64,000 nucleotides of DNA from Psychrobacter sp. P11F6 (GTDB lineage Bacteria; Pseudomonadota; Gammaproteobacteria; Pseudomonadales; Moraxellaceae): assembly GCF_001435295.1 (NCBI RefSeq), contig NZ_CM003594.1:2418001-2482000 (forward strand). Reading direction: 5' to 3'. The notes under the pieces were generated by a model that worked only from the letters and a program-made list of their open reading frames with translations, had not been told where the DNA came from and did not search any database. Positions 9,734 to 20,353 of the stretch are shown here, in pieces. The translations under genes and the position numbers were made by a program. Positions within the stretch are counted from its first letter, which is position 1; the number at the start of each line of letters is the position of its first letter.

Positions 9734-9997
9734 ATGACTGTCGCTGTTAAAGTTTATACGACGCCTATCTGCCCATATTGCTCAAACGCCAAACAACTCT
9801 TAAAAACTAAAGGCGTTGACTACGAAGAAATTGGCATGCACGATATGAGCCGCGAAGAGCGTCAAGAATTAATGAAAAAAACCAATAACTATCGCACTGT
9901 ACCGCAAATTTTCGTCGGTGAGACCTTTGTCGGTGGTTTTGATGAGCTCAATCAAATGAACCAACAAGGCAAACTTGACGAGCTATTAGCAGGTTAA
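9734..9997 (+). CDS. grxC: Glutaredoxin 3
   Basis: An 87-residue dithiol glutaredoxin that uses glutathione to reduce protein disulfides and glutathionylated proteins in the cytosol. The redox motif is CPYC at residues 13-16; the cis-proline segment TVPQIFVG and the glutathione-binding GGFDEL are both present. Start ATG is preceded by AAGGAT. It sits between a rhodanese gene and secB, as in E. coli, but each gene here seems separately transcribed because a terminator lies upstream and a 168-base gap lies downstream. Confidence 0.96.
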   Translation: MTVAVKVYTTPICPYCSNAKQLLKTKGVDYEEIGMHDMSREERQELMKKTNNYRTVPQIFVGETFVGGFDELNQMNQQGKLDELLAG

Positions 9998-10165
9998 TCT
10001 GCTACTTTTCGTTGCTGTCTGTCTTTGCCTGTGCAATGATAGACAGCGGCAAAGATAAAAGAGAGTAATAAAAACATCCAGATTTTGTCTCGATTTATAT
10101 TACAATGAACTTTTATTAAAATGACAGTTTGTCCAACTATTTGATTAACTTTTAGAGGATTTATC

Positions 10166-10618
10166 ATGGCTGAAGAACAAGCACAACCACAATTAGCACT
10201 AGAGCGTATCTACGTAAAAGACATGTCACTTGAAGTCCCAGGCGCTAGTGTGTTCACCAAAGAGTGGAACCCAGAGCTTGATATCAATTTGTCTAGCAAT
10301 GCTGAAAAACTCGATGACGATCATTATCAAGTCATCTTAACGGTGAGCGTTACAGCAAAAAATGCGGAAGAAGCGGCATTTATCGCTGAAGTGCATCAAG
10401 CAGGTATCTTCTTATTAAAAGACATCCCAGAAGACCAAATTGGTCAAATCTTAGGTGCATACTGCCCGAACGTTTTGTTCCCATATGCTCGTGAAGTCAT
10501 CAGCGACATCGTAACGCGTGGTAGCTTCCCGCAGTTATTGCTAGCCCCTGTCAACTTTGACCAAGCTTACGCGCAAAGCCAGCAACAAGCACAAGTTGAT
10601 GCTGAAGGTAATGCATAA
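10166..10618 (+). CDS. secB: Protein-export chaperone SecB
   Basis: A 150-residue homotetrameric chaperone that keeps preproteins unfolded and hands them to SecA. Characteristic stretches include [13 protein letters not shown] near the N-terminus, [12 protein letters not shown], and [28 protein letters not shown] split over the second half, all hallmarks of SecB. The C-terminal tail is short and Gln-rich. AGAGGAT precedes the ATG. A terminator lies about 45 bases after the stop. Confidence 0.97.
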   Translation: MAEEQAQPQLALERIYVKDMSLEVPGASVFTKEWNPELDINLSSNAEKLDDDHYQVILTVSVTAKNAEEAAFIAEVHQAGIFLLKDIPEDQIGQILGAYCPNVLFPYAREVISDIVTRGSFPQLLLAPVNFDQAYAQSQQQAQVDAEGNA

Positions 10619-10663
10619 GTTTTAAGCAAAAATGTGCTAGCTTTATTCACAGTATATTTTAAT

Positions 10664-10702
10664 AAAAAAGCCGTTTACTCATTAGGAGTGAGCGGCTTTT
10701 TT
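10664..10702 (+). terminator. Intrinsic terminator of secB
   Basis: AAAAAGCCG pairs with CGGCTTTTT; the arms extend through CTCATTAGGAGTGAG. The A-run and T-run make it usable in both directions. Confidence 0.85.
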
Positions 10703-10798
10703 GTGGATGCTGTTTAAGCGCTTACTCAATAGAATCGTTGAGCAATGAGAGTTCTGCTTAGTAATATTGTGAGACATACAGTTAAAACCATTAGACAT

Positions 10799-10825
10799 AA
10801 AAAAACCCTGCTAATAAACAGGGTC
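10799..10825 (-). terminator. Intrinsic terminator of adk
   Basis: On the minus strand ACCCTG/CAGGGT is followed by a T-run. It lies 35 bases past the adk stop. Confidence 0.85.
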
Positions 10826-10859
10826 TTCAATCGCGTCATCAATTATTCGAAATCGATGA

Positions 10860-11588
<729 letters not shown>

Positions 11589-11736
11589 TTACCTTGTGGC
11601 TTGGCAAAGCTCAAGTATTTTCATTATTTGCAGTGATAAGTTGTCATGACTTATCTGTTCATATAATGCTGTTGCGCGCTGCTGTATCGGACAACAGCGC
11701 TTACATCAGAGGTGCTGACAACAACAGATATAAATA

Positions 11737-13017
11737 CTATGGAATTTGTTGATTAATTTCAACATTGACCTGATTTTGTTCCGCACTAATCACCACTGGA
11801 TTACCTGACAAATCCCCTGACTCTGCACTGGCAGTACCACTATGGCTGATACGAGCGATGACAGCCAACTGAACTTTATCCGCTCTCGCCGATTTCAAAG
11901 TACGTTCAGGCATCATGGCATCCAAATCGCTTAGGCTAATGCTGGCTTCACCTTGCTTGATAACACTGATCGGCAAACGTTTGGCAGCAAATGGTGGTCC
12001 ACCATTGACATCACGTATGGCGACAAACAACACATCGTCGGCTTTAACTAACGGCAGCAGGCTAGCATTAATCGTAACAGTCACTTCAACACCTTCAGAG
12101 GCTTGCTGTTGCTGAGCGGTGACATTAGCACTTAGCTCATCTAGACTCGCCAATGCTTTGGTATGATCACCAGGTTTAGCTGCAATACTGTCACGTAGAC
12201 GCTTAATCCAGCCTTGTGCTTGATCAAAATTACTACTCCGTGCCTCACCCATTGCCATAAGCATTTGCGCGCCCTCATGCTCTGGATTTTTAGCCAACAC
12301 GTCTTGTAGCACTCGGCGACTATTAGCGTCTAATTGGCCTTTATTGGCAAAGAAACTAATCTGTGCATAAGTGGTTGCAATCTCTTCATTGTCTGGTGAC
12401 AAACGATAAGCACGCGACAAGGCTTCAATTGCGGAATCCGTCGCTTCTAATGATAAGAATAATTCTGATAAACGCATCCAGCGATCTGGATCATCAGCGT
12501 GACGATAGACATTGGTCTGCATGGCACTAATCAGCTGTTGACCATCTTCAATCGCCCAAGCAGGCGGCTGATCAATCTTACCCGTTAATAAGTCATCAGC
12601 CACTTGACCCACTTTGTCTTCAGCTGCCCAAAGCTCGAACACAGGCGTACGATCGCCGACCATCAAATAGGCCATCGCTGCCAAGACAGGCACCCAGACA
12701 GTAATGATCAATCGACTTTTGATACCAGGCGCGACCATCGGTGTGACTTCACGCTGAGCATCCAATAACTGGCGTTCAAGCTCCAGTTTTTGGTTCTGGT
12801 AATGGCTGTCATCGATAGTGCCATTATCTTTATCTGTTTTCAGTTCTGTTAGACGCTCACGGAACACAGCAACGTTGATATCCAACAGCTGATTGTCCAT
12901 AGGCTTTTCTGGCGAGCGTGATGCTCGCAGCCAAGGCATGATAGTAATAACAGCGAGTATTAAGGCGATGAGTAAGCTTAGAGCAATAAATAAGCCCACA
13001 GTAGAGAATATGGTCAT
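11737..13017 (-). CDS. ccmI: Cytochrome c biogenesis protein CcmI (TPR, apocytochrome-binding)
   Basis: 426 residues, last gene of ccmFGHI. Two transmembrane helices (near residues 5-30 and 105-122) bracket a cytosolic segment with the CcmI signature (VFRERLTELKTDKDNGTID). A periplasmic TPR region follows (about 170-290), then a C-terminal beta-rich domain (EVTVTINASLLPLV onward) as in fused CcmI/CycH proteins. CcmI holds apocytochrome c for the haem lyase made by CcmF and CcmH. Its start overlaps the ccmH stop by 4 bases, so translation is probably coupled. Confidence 0.9.
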   Translation of the reverse strand: MTIFSTVGLFIALSLLIALILAVITIMPWLRASRSPEKPMDNQLLDINVAVFRERLTELKTDKDNGTIDDSHYQNQKLELERQLLDAQREVTPMVAPGIKSRLIITVWVPVLAAMAYLMVGDRTPVFELWAAEDKVGQVADDLLTGKIDQPPAWAIEDGQQLISAMQTNVYRHADDPDRWMRLSELFLSLEATDSAIEALSRAYRLSPDNEEIATTYAQISFFANKGQLDANSRRVLQDVLAKNPEHEGAQMLMAMGEARSSNFDQAQGWIKRLRDSIAAKPGDHTKALASLDELSANVTAQQQQASEGVEVTVTINASLLPLVKADDVLFVAIRDVNGGPPFAAKRLPISVIKQGEASISLSDLDAMMPERTLKSARADKVQLAVIARISHSGTASAESGDLSGNPVVISAEQNQVNVEINQQIP

Positions 13018-13577
13018 TTTTTGTCCTTGAGGCTTGTAATATCATGGTCGTTTTTGTCATCGCTCGAAGCACGTGATAACAGACGATCAATCTCGGCTTT
13101 TTCAGCAGCAGACAGAGCAGCAGCCGTACTATTGACCGTTACCCCGCTTTCACCACTAGCGACAAGCTGACGTCGTTTGCTTTGCCAGAACCAGCCTATG
13201 AGTAAACTGATGAGTAATAGTGGTGGAAAAAACCACAAAATCCACGTTGATGGACGGACAGGCGGCTTATAAGTGATGAAATCGCCATAACGTTCCTGCA
13301 TATAAGCACGAATCTCGCCATCACTACGACCGTCTTTTATCAAATCATAGGTTTTTTGCTTTAGATCTTGAGCAATGGGCGCATCCGATCCTGCAAGATT
13401 TTGGTTTTGACATTTTGGGCAACGCAGCTCTTCGATGAGACCACGATATTGGGCTTCTTGCTGCACAGAATCAAAGTCATAGACCTCAATAGCAGCATAG
13501 CTTGCCATACTTATTAGACAAGCTATTAATAAGCTCGAGACTTTTAACGTAACGGCTGTTATTTTATTGGCTATCAT
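13014..13577 (-). CDS. ccmH: Cytochrome c maturation thiol-disulfide protein CcmH (CcmL type)
   Basis: 187 residues: a signal peptide (LKVSSLLIACLISMASYA), the redox motif CPKC in LRCPKCQNQNLAGSDA (near residue 53), and one transmembrane helix near 113-131 (WILWFFPPLLLISLLIGWFW). It reduces the apocytochrome CXXCH disulfide so that haem can be attached. It is the short form without the fused TPR part; that part is the separate ccmI. It overlaps ccmG by 4 bases upstream and ccmI by 4 bases downstream. Confidence 0.94.
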   Translation of the reverse strand: MIANKITAVTLKVSSLLIACLISMASYAAIEVYDFDSVQQEAQYRGLIEELRCPKCQNQNLAGSDAPIAQDLKQKTYDLIKDGRSDGEIRAYMQERYGDFITYKPPVRPSTWILWFFPPLLLISLLIGWFWQSKRRQLVASGESGVTVNSTAAALSAAEKAEIDRLLSRASSDDKNDHDITSLKDKK

Positions 13578-14233
13578 TTACACGCCTCCGCAACCTGAGT
13601 CGGATCTGGACTGACGTTGTTATTATTGGCTTCATTGAGCACCATCAAGCAAGGCGTAATACGACTTTGCCAGTTGCTTTCATTGATCTCACCAATGATG
13701 TGCTGACGAATAATACCATTACCATCGACTACGAAAGTCTCAGGCGCACCCGTCAAGCCTAAGTCCAAAGCAAACTGACCAGATAAATCCTGAATAGACA
13801 TCGAGAACGGATCGCCACCTCGGTTTAAGTAGCCTAGTGCATCGCCAATATCATCTTTATAGTTGACCCCGACCAGATTGACACCGCGCTCCTCTAATTG
13901 CATAAGAAAAGGATGCTCAATAATACAAGTTGGGCACCAAGAGCCCCAAATGTTCATCAAAAAGGGCTTATCAGGCAGATTCTCATTGGTCATGATACGA
14001 CTGGTATCTGATAATAAAGGCAGCTCAAAAGCGGGCACTGGGCGCTCAAGTGCCGTATTGGTAACGATATCCGTCGGCTTACCCAAACGCAGATATAGCA
14101 TGATGATTAAGCCAATGAAAACGATCAGTGGAATCAAAAACCATAGCTTAAGTTGCTTTTTATTCATGGTTTTCGTGCCAGCTACCTTATCTTGCTTTGC
14201 ATTTTGCTCAGGGGATTGCTTTGATGTGCTCAT
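13574..14233 (-). CDS. ccmG: Cytochrome c biogenesis thioredoxin CcmG/DsbE
   Basis: 219 residues: a polar 30-residue N-terminus, a single transmembrane anchor (about 30-48), and a periplasmic thioredoxin fold with active site WCPTC in NIWGSWCPTCIIEHP. The cis-proline loop is GAPETFVVDGNG. It passes electrons from CcdA/DsbD to CcmH and apocytochrome. The C-terminus is slightly longer than in E. coli. It starts one base after the ccmF stop. Confidence 0.94.
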   Translation of the reverse strand: MSTSKQSPEQNAKQDKVAGTKTMNKKQLKLWFLIPLIVFIGLIIMLYLRLGKPTDIVTNTALERPVPAFELPLLSDTSRIMTNENLPDKPFLMNIWGSWCPTCIIEHPFLMQLEERGVNLVGVNYKDDIGDALGYLNRGGDPFSMSIQDLSGQFALDLGLTGAPETFVVDGNGIIRQHIIGEINESNWQSRITPCLMVLNEANNNNVSPDPTQVAEACK

Positions 14234-14234
14234 A

Positions 14235-16265
14235 TTAATTATCCCCTGTCTTTAATGCTGACGCATCCAAATCGGCGACGGTGGTAAAGCCTGCTTTATT
14301 TGCCGCAATTTGTGCAGGTGTCTTGGTTTTCTTAATACGATAGCGATGATCAAGAATACTCAATACTGCACCAAACGCCATAATCAGAGCGCCTAGCCAT
14401 ATCCAGCGGATAAGCGGTTTCACATAAATACGTACTGCCCATTCGTTGCTATCTTCGGCGATAGGTTCGCCCAGTGCCACGTAAACATCACGCATGAGGC
14501 TAGCATCAATCGCAGCTTCTGTGACTGGCATCATACTAATGATGTAATTACGTTTTTCAGGATACAGCGTAGTCACAGCACGGCCATCTTTGCTGATTTC
14601 AACCTCAGCTTGGGTGGCATCAAAGTTACTGCCTTTGACTTCACGAAAGCCTTTAACGGTAAAGTCATAGCCTTGAACATGAACACTATCGTTTGGTCCA
14701 AGCGCGACATCACGTTCAATACTTAACGTACTGGTAAATGCGACGCCGATGACGGCAATAATGACACCGATATGAGCGGTCTGTTGACCCCAATAGCTCA
14801 GACGTAACTGGCGTAACCCTTTAACAAAATTGGGTGCGTTTTTGGTTTTGTCTTTAAAATCAACCACCATCCATAGCAGTACCCAAAAACTGACCGCCAA
14901 GGTAACGCCAATATTAAGCATCGCAGACGGGCTCACAAAATACGCGATAACTGCGGCAAGCACTAAACTACTGGCGGCAATGACCATACCAGCGCCCAAT
15001 AGCGGACGGCTGTCTTTTTTCCAGCGAATGTTCGAGCCCATACCCATTGCCACTAATATCAGCCACGTTAGCGGTACAAACAGTGCATTAAAGTAAGGAG
15101 GGCCGACAGACACCTGACCTAAATTAAAGGAGTCGGCAATGATAGGATAGAGCGTGCCAAGTAGTACAACCAAAGTCGAAATCAAAATAATAACGTTATT
15201 AATGACTAAAAATGACTCACGCGAAATCAGTTGATACTGACTTTCGACCGTTAAACGCCAACCACGTACCGCAAACATCAACAAGCCACCGCCGATGATC
15301 ACACCGAGAATGACTAGAATGACCAGACCACGCGTTGGGTCAGCGGCAAATGAATGCACCGAGGTAATAACGCCAGAACGCACGAGAAAGGTGCCCAATA
15401 GACTGAGTGCAAAAGCAAAAATCGCCAGCATAATCGTCCATGCTTTAAAGACACCACGTTTTTCTGTGACGGCAAGCGAATGTAGCAGCGCTGTACCAGC
15501 CAGCCATGGCATCAACGAAGCGTTCTCTACTGGATCCCAGAACCACCAACCACCCCAGCCAAGCTCGTAATAGGCCCACCATGAGCCAAGCGCGATACCA
15601 ACGGTCAAAAAGCCCCAAGCCGCCAATGCCCACGGACGCGACCAGCGTGTCCACACTGCATCTAAACGACCTTCCCACAATGCCGCCATACAAAAGGCAA
15701 ACGGCACGACCAAACCCACATAGCCCATATACAGCATCGGTGGATGAATAATCAAACCGAAATCTTGTAGCACAGGATTTAGATCCGCACCATCAACAGG
15801 TAAGTTTGGCAATGTACGATCAAATGGCGACGAGGTAAAAATCAGCATCGCTAGCATCATCATCTGCACGCCGGCCAAAATTACCAACACTCGCGCACGC
15901 ATAGACAGTGGCAAACCACGGCTAAAGTAAGAGACCAGCGCACACCAAGTAGCCATGATGGTCATCCAAAGCAGCAATGAACCCTCATGACCACCCCAAG
16001 TTGCCGACAGCTTATAATACCAAGGCAACAGCGTATTAGAATGCTGAGTGACATAGACGAGGCTGAAGTCATTGTAATAAAAGCCTGCCATCAGCGCGGC
16101 AAATGATGTGATCATGGCAGCAAATTGTGCCCACGCCAGACTTGGTGCCAAACGCTGCCACGCAACGTGGTCACGCATAATACCGACGGTTGGTAATACC
16201 ACCTGCAAAATCGCCAATATAAAGGCGGCTAGCAAGGCAAAATAACCCAATTCTGTGATTAACAT
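14235..16265 (-). CDS. ccmF: Haem lyase subunit CcmF
   Basis: 676 residues, a polytopic inner-membrane protein with about 15 hydrophobic segments. The tryptophan-rich WWD haem-binding motif is visible as WGGWWFWDPVENASLMPWL (near residue 237), and conserved periplasmic loops such as TSSPFDRTLPNLPVDGADLN follow family patterns. It ligates haem to apocytochrome c in the Ccm system I pathway. It is the first gene of ccmFGHI. The upstream genes ccmABCDE are not in the window, so the pathway is split into at least two loci here. Confidence 0.95.
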   Translation of the reverse strand: MLITELGYFALLAAFILAILQVVLPTVGIMRDHVAWQRLAPSLAWAQFAAMITSFAALMAGFYYNDFSLVYVTQHSNTLLPWYYKLSATWGGHEGSLLLWMTIMATWCALVSYFSRGLPLSMRARVLVILAGVQMMMLAMLIFTSSPFDRTLPNLPVDGADLNPVLQDFGLIIHPPMLYMGYVGLVVPFAFCMAALWEGRLDAVWTRWSRPWALAAWGFLTVGIALGSWWAYYELGWGGWWFWDPVENASLMPWLAGTALLHSLAVTEKRGVFKAWTIMLAIFAFALSLLGTFLVRSGVITSVHSFAADPTRGLVILVILGVIIGGGLLMFAVRGWRLTVESQYQLISRESFLVINNVIILISTLVVLLGTLYPIIADSFNLGQVSVGPPYFNALFVPLTWLILVAMGMGSNIRWKKDSRPLLGAGMVIAASSLVLAAVIAYFVSPSAMLNIGVTLAVSFWVLLWMVVDFKDKTKNAPNFVKGLRQLRLSYWGQQTAHIGVIIAVIGVAFTSTLSIERDVALGPNDSVHVQGYDFTVKGFREVKGSNFDATQAEVEISKDGRAVTTLYPEKRNYIISMMPVTEAAIDASLMRDVYVALGEPIAEDSNEWAVRIYVKPLIRWIWLGALIMAFGAVLSILDHRYRIKKTKTPAQIAANKAGFTTVADLDASALKTGDN

Positions 16266-16518
16266 ACGGTCTAACCTTGTTTACCTTAATACGGTCATTG
16301 TTTATTTTAGGGATTGGTTTTTTAGGATATTCGAAAGTATCCAGTAATCGTTACTACGAGTATTTATACTGCTGGTCTTTATTAGTATCATTTATTATAA
16401 AAGCGCCATTAGCCATTGCAGCTGAGGGCGCTTACAGCAAGGTACATTAGCGTCAACTTGTCACGTTTCTGTATCCACTCTGTATGCGATGTGTATAAAG
16501 GACATAAAAAATGCGTCA

Positions 16519-17853
16519 TTACTGAATCGCAGGAAAAAACACTAAGACCAGATGCAACCAGCCTGCTAAAAACCCTGTCAAACCACCCAACACGATTAAT
16601 GTCATTTCATCTTCACGAAAAGCGGGACGTAATAAGTTCTGAAACTCATCTGGCGTCAGCGCGCGAATACGGTCACGAAACAGCCCAAATATTTTACTGG
16701 CACGGCTTTCATTGAGCTCAGGATCTCGCAATGGCACCATTGTCGCAACAATTGACTTATCAATGATGGTGTTTTTTAGCTGTCCATATTCGCGGCGACC
16801 CAAGCCTAGGCGCAGTGTCGTACTAATCACTGGCGACTCTAGCACTTTATATAAATGCGACTTCATCAACTCACGCGTTTGCGCAGCACGGTCACCATAC
16901 ATCATCTCATTCATGATGTTCTCAAGCGTCACCAAATCTTTTACGACAATCTCAGCAAAAACCTCAGAAACTTCCTCTTGGCGTTTCATAAAACCGCCTT
17001 GCAAACGATACTGGGCGATATGTGGTAATTGCGGTCTAATAAAGGGAAAGCGACTCTGGACAGCAAAAAACTTCACATAAGGAATAAATCGCGGCTCTAC
17101 AGGATTAAACACCATCCAAATAGCAATCCAATTGGTAAGAAAACCCCAAATCGCGGCAAAAAACGGCACTGTCCAATGCTGCGGCACCACCAAAAATATA
17201 AACATTTGGATAATACCGAAGACCAAACCAATCAAAGCACTGATATGCCAAATAAAATCGATCTCTTTTTGACCAACCTTCAAAAACATATTGACCATTA
17301 AACGACGATCACTTTCCATCGTGTTAACAATCATTTTGCGCATATCAACCAAGTCTTCGACGTTATGGGTCAAGTCAGTCACCAAAGACTGCATGATATT
17401 GGGCAGCTCTTGATGCGCTTGAGCGTAGATACGGCGCTTCAACGCATAAGGCAGATTACCCCACAGCGCTGGCGAATGGTCCAGCATAATTTCATCAATC
17501 AATGCTTCAAGGTTTTTGTCCACGGTATCCGTGATAAATACCGCCATCTGCTCAGGCTCCATCGCCTGAAAAAACTCATCAAGCGAGCCAAGCTTTGACA
17601 GCGTTTGATCCACGATAACGCCTGATATCTTGCCAGCCTTTCGTGGGACGATACCTTGCCAGCCAATACCCGGCAACCCAAAAAACGGGAAGTTTGGAAT
17701 ACGAATACCCCGAAACTTAATCGGATAGAACAGCATTTTAAGCGCCATCCACACGTGTATCCATGTGACAAATGCAGTCACAGGCGGAATAGTCAGCATG
17801 GCAAAAAACTCTGGGTGTTCAGCTATTGTCTGCCACAATGAAGTTGCATCCAT
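16519..17853 (-). CDS. DUF445 family membrane protein
   Basis: 444 residues. The N-terminus has a hydrophobic segment then the DUF445 signature ALKMLFYPIKFRG and GIGWQGIVPRKAGKISG (near residues 39-77). A long amphipathic middle part and further membrane segments near 205-225, 233-250 and the extreme C-terminus (VLGGLTGFLAGWLHLVLVFF) follow. The family's biochemical role is not established. It is likely an inner-membrane protein transcribed alone. Confidence 0.8.
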   Translation of the reverse strand: MDATSLWQTIAEHPEFFAMLTIPPVTAFVTWIHVWMALKMLFYPIKFRGIRIPNFPFFGLPGIGWQGIVPRKAGKISGVIVDQTLSKLGSLDEFFQAMEPEQMAVFITDTVDKNLEALIDEIMLDHSPALWGNLPYALKRRIYAQAHQELPNIMQSLVTDLTHNVEDLVDMRKMIVNTMESDRRLMVNMFLKVGQKEIDFIWHISALIGLVFGIIQMFIFLVVPQHWTVPFFAAIWGFLTNWIAIWMVFNPVEPRFIPYVKFFAVQSRFPFIRPQLPHIAQYRLQGGFMKRQEEVSEVFAEIVVKDLVTLENIMNEMMYGDRAAQTRELMKSHLYKVLESPVISTTLRLGLGRREYGQLKNTIIDKSIVATMVPLRDPELNESRASKIFGLFRDRIRALTPDEFQNLLRPAFREDEMTLIVLGGLTGFLAGWLHLVLVFFPAIQ

Positions 17854-18331
17854 GACTTATCTTGCCCCTGACAGGTTAATTGTCGTCGCTAATTAAAGAG
17901 GATTAGCAAATTAGAACGCTTAACAAAAAGCCGCTCTGCCCATGATAATTATTATCAAATAAATCGCCTGATTTTAGCATACTTGCCATTCATTAGCACA
18001 CGTCGAGCCTAGGTAAGTTGTGACTAGGGATGACACGTTTTACTATTACTTTCGATAGCAATAATATTAATATCATCTACAGGCGCTTTAGATAATAACG
18101 GCCACAAAATAAATGGTGGTGTACTGCGGCGGCTCATTTGTTCTGTTATAATTTGTGATTGTATGACCGCACATCGCTGTATATAGATTGAGGGATTATT
18201 ATTTCAACTCATCTCAGTCCATGTAATTGAAATTCTTATTATTATCCTTTATGCTCGCCGCACTTTGGTGAACGACCCTGCCCTTTTACTCTCTTTTATT
18301 GACTCACTGACCGTTTGGGCTCTTACTTTCT
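17854..18331. other. Intergenic region between the DUF445 gene and mrdA
   Basis: 478 bases with no credible gene. AT-rich, containing a 13-15 bp palindrome at 17943-17957 described separately. No clear ribosome binding site is seen before the mrdA ATG. Confidence 0.5.
17943..17957. promoter_or_regulatory. Fur-box-like palindrome
   Basis: TGATAATTATTATCA is a perfect inverted repeat (GATAAT-T-ATTATC), the 6-1-6 arrangement typical of Fur sites. It lies 90 bases upstream of the DUF445 start. A chance palindrome in AT-rich DNA is possible. Confidence 0.35.
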
Positions 18332-20317
18332 ATGAATAAACCGCTAACTCCCAATACTGAACAGGTCAATCGTGTTTTCACCAGTCGTATTATTATCCTT
18401 GGAATTCTGATATTCATTGGATTGAGTGGCTTGATCGTGCGTTATGGTTACCTACAAGTCTATGCGCACGATAAGTATACGACGCAAGCAGACAATAACC
18501 GTATTAAGCTGATCTCTGCACCGCCCAGCCGCGGCTATATTTATGATCGCAATGGGATCATATTGGCAGACAACCAGCCCGTATTTACGGCCATGTTAAG
18601 CCCTGATGAAGTTGAAAATCCAGAGCGTACGCTAAATTTGCTTGCGCCTATTTTTGAGCTAACAGATGAAAATATTACCGATATTTTAGCGCGACTGAGT
18701 AAAAGCAAAAACGATCCTGTGACCATTAAAATTGACTTAACCGATGCCCAATTGGCGCAGTTTAGTGAGCGTAAACCCTTTTTTCGCGGTGTAACCATCC
18801 AAAGCAAGCTGACACGTTCATATCCTTATGACGAGCTATTTGCACACGTCATCGGCTATGTTGGGCGTATCAATGATAAAGAAACCAAACGCATTGACAA
18901 AGATCGCTACGCTGGCACTGACCTTATCGGTAAAATCGGTATCGAAGATTATTACGAGGACATATTGCTAGGGCAACCGGGTTATCAGTCGGTAGAAACC
19001 GATGCTCTTGGCAATATTTTGCGTCAATTAGACACTAAACCACCCGTAGCTGGTAATGACATTACGCTGAGCTTAGATTATGGCTTACAGCAAGTCGCCC
19101 AGCAGCAGCTAGACGGTCGTCGCGGCGCTATCGTGGCAATCGATCCAAAAAATGGTGATGTATTGGCGTTTGTCAGTAATCCAAGCTATGACCCCAACCC
19201 TTTTATCTCAGGCATCTCCTTTAAGGATTATGGCAATCTGCGTGAAGATCTCGATCAGCCGCTCTATAATCGTGCGCTACAAGGAATGTATCCTCCTGCC
19301 TCCACTATTAAGCCTTTTGAAGGCTTAGGCGGCATTCATTATGGGCTGCGTAATTGGGAAACCACTATCTATGATCCCGGTTATTTTAGCTTACCGGGAG
19401 ACTCACATCGATTCCGTGACTGGAAGCGCGGTGGTCACGGGTCAGTAGATCTTAAAAAATCAATTATGATGTCGGTGGATACCTATTATTATAAATTGGC
19501 CTATGAGATGGGCATCCAGCGCCTACACGATTGGATGACACGCTTTGGATTTGGTGAGCCGACAGGCATTGATTTGCCCAATGAAAAATCAGGAATTATG
19601 CCATCACCAAAATGGAAAAAAGACACCTATGGTAAAGGCTGGTTGCCGGGTGAAACCATCTCAGTCAGTATCGGGCAGGGTTATTTCTTAGCCACACCAT
19701 TACAGATTGCCAATGCAACCGCCATGACAGCGAATAAAGGCTATCACATTACTCCGCATCTACTAAAAAGTAGCGATGGTGCAGCACAAGTTAACGTAAT
19801 CACTAAACCAGATGGTAAAATTGACTACAATGGCAAACCCTCTGACTGGTTACGTATGCATGATGCGATGGAAGATACAGTCAAGGCAGGTACCGGACGT
19901 GGGATTTATACGCCGCGCTATCGTATTGCGGGCAAAACAGGTACTGCGCAAGTCAAGTCCATTGCGCAAGGCAAACGTTATGATAAATCTGCCATAGACA
20001 AACGCCATTGGGATCATGCTTGGTTCAATGGTTTTGCACCCGTAGAAAATCCTGAGATTGCGCTTGCCGTATTGGTCGAAAATGGCGGTGGCGGTAGTAA
20101 AGTCGCTGCACCGATAGGTCGCGCACTATTTGACTACTGGATATTACAGCGCAAAAACGACCCTATCTTGCCACCAACGGCTGATCAACTAAAAGTCATC
20201 AAGCGCCAAAAAGCTTTTGAAAAATTGATGCGTGATGCCCAGCGTGAAAAAGAAGAAAAAGCGCTAGAAGAAAAGGCAGAGGTGGAAGCAGCCACAGCCA
20301 CCACGACCTCTGAGTAA
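18332..20317 (+). CDS. mrdA: Penicillin-binding protein 2 (elongasome transpeptidase)
   Basis: 661 residues. One N-terminal transmembrane helix (about 19-40), a pedestal domain (SAPPSRGYIYDRNG near residue 52 is typical of PBP2), and a transpeptidase domain with STIK active site in PPASTIKPFEG, the second motif SVD (SVDTYYYKLA) and the third KTGT (AGKTGTAQVKS). It crosslinks peptidoglycan during lateral wall growth with RodA. rodA is not adjacent. The tail is a charged Glu/Lys/Ala-rich coil (REKEEKALEEKAEVEAAT). Followed by rsmD after 36 bases. Confidence 0.96.
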   Translation: MNKPLTPNTEQVNRVFTSRIIILGILIFIGLSGLIVRYGYLQVYAHDKYTTQADNNRIKLISAPPSRGYIYDRNGIILADNQPVFTAMLSPDEVENPERTLNLLAPIFELTDENITDILARLSKSKNDPVTIKIDLTDAQLAQFSERKPFFRGVTIQSKLTRSYPYDELFAHVIGYVGRINDKETKRIDKDRYAGTDLIGKIGIEDYYEDILLGQPGYQSVETDALGNILRQLDTKPPVAGNDITLSLDYGLQQVAQQQLDGRRGAIVAIDPKNGDVLAFVSNPSYDPNPFISGISFKDYGNLREDLDQPLYNRALQGMYPPASTIKPFEGLGGIHYGLRNWETTIYDPGYFSLPGDSHRFRDWKRGGHGSVDLKKSIMMSVDTYYYKLAYEMGIQRLHDWMTRFGFGEPTGIDLPNEKSGIMPSPKWKKDTYGKGWLPGETISVSIGQGYFLATPLQIANATAMTANKGYHITPHLLKSSDGAAQVNVITKPDGKIDYNGKPSDWLRMHDAMEDTVKAGTGRGIYTPRYRIAGKTGTAQVKSIAQGKRYDKSAIDKRHWDHAWFNGFAPVENPEIALAVLVENGGGGSKVAAPIGRALFDYWILQRKNDPILPPTADQLKVIKRQKAFEKLMRDAQREKEEKALEEKAEVEAATATTTSE

Positions 20318-20353
20318 AAGTACGCTAAACGAGATACGGTAAATATAAATATT

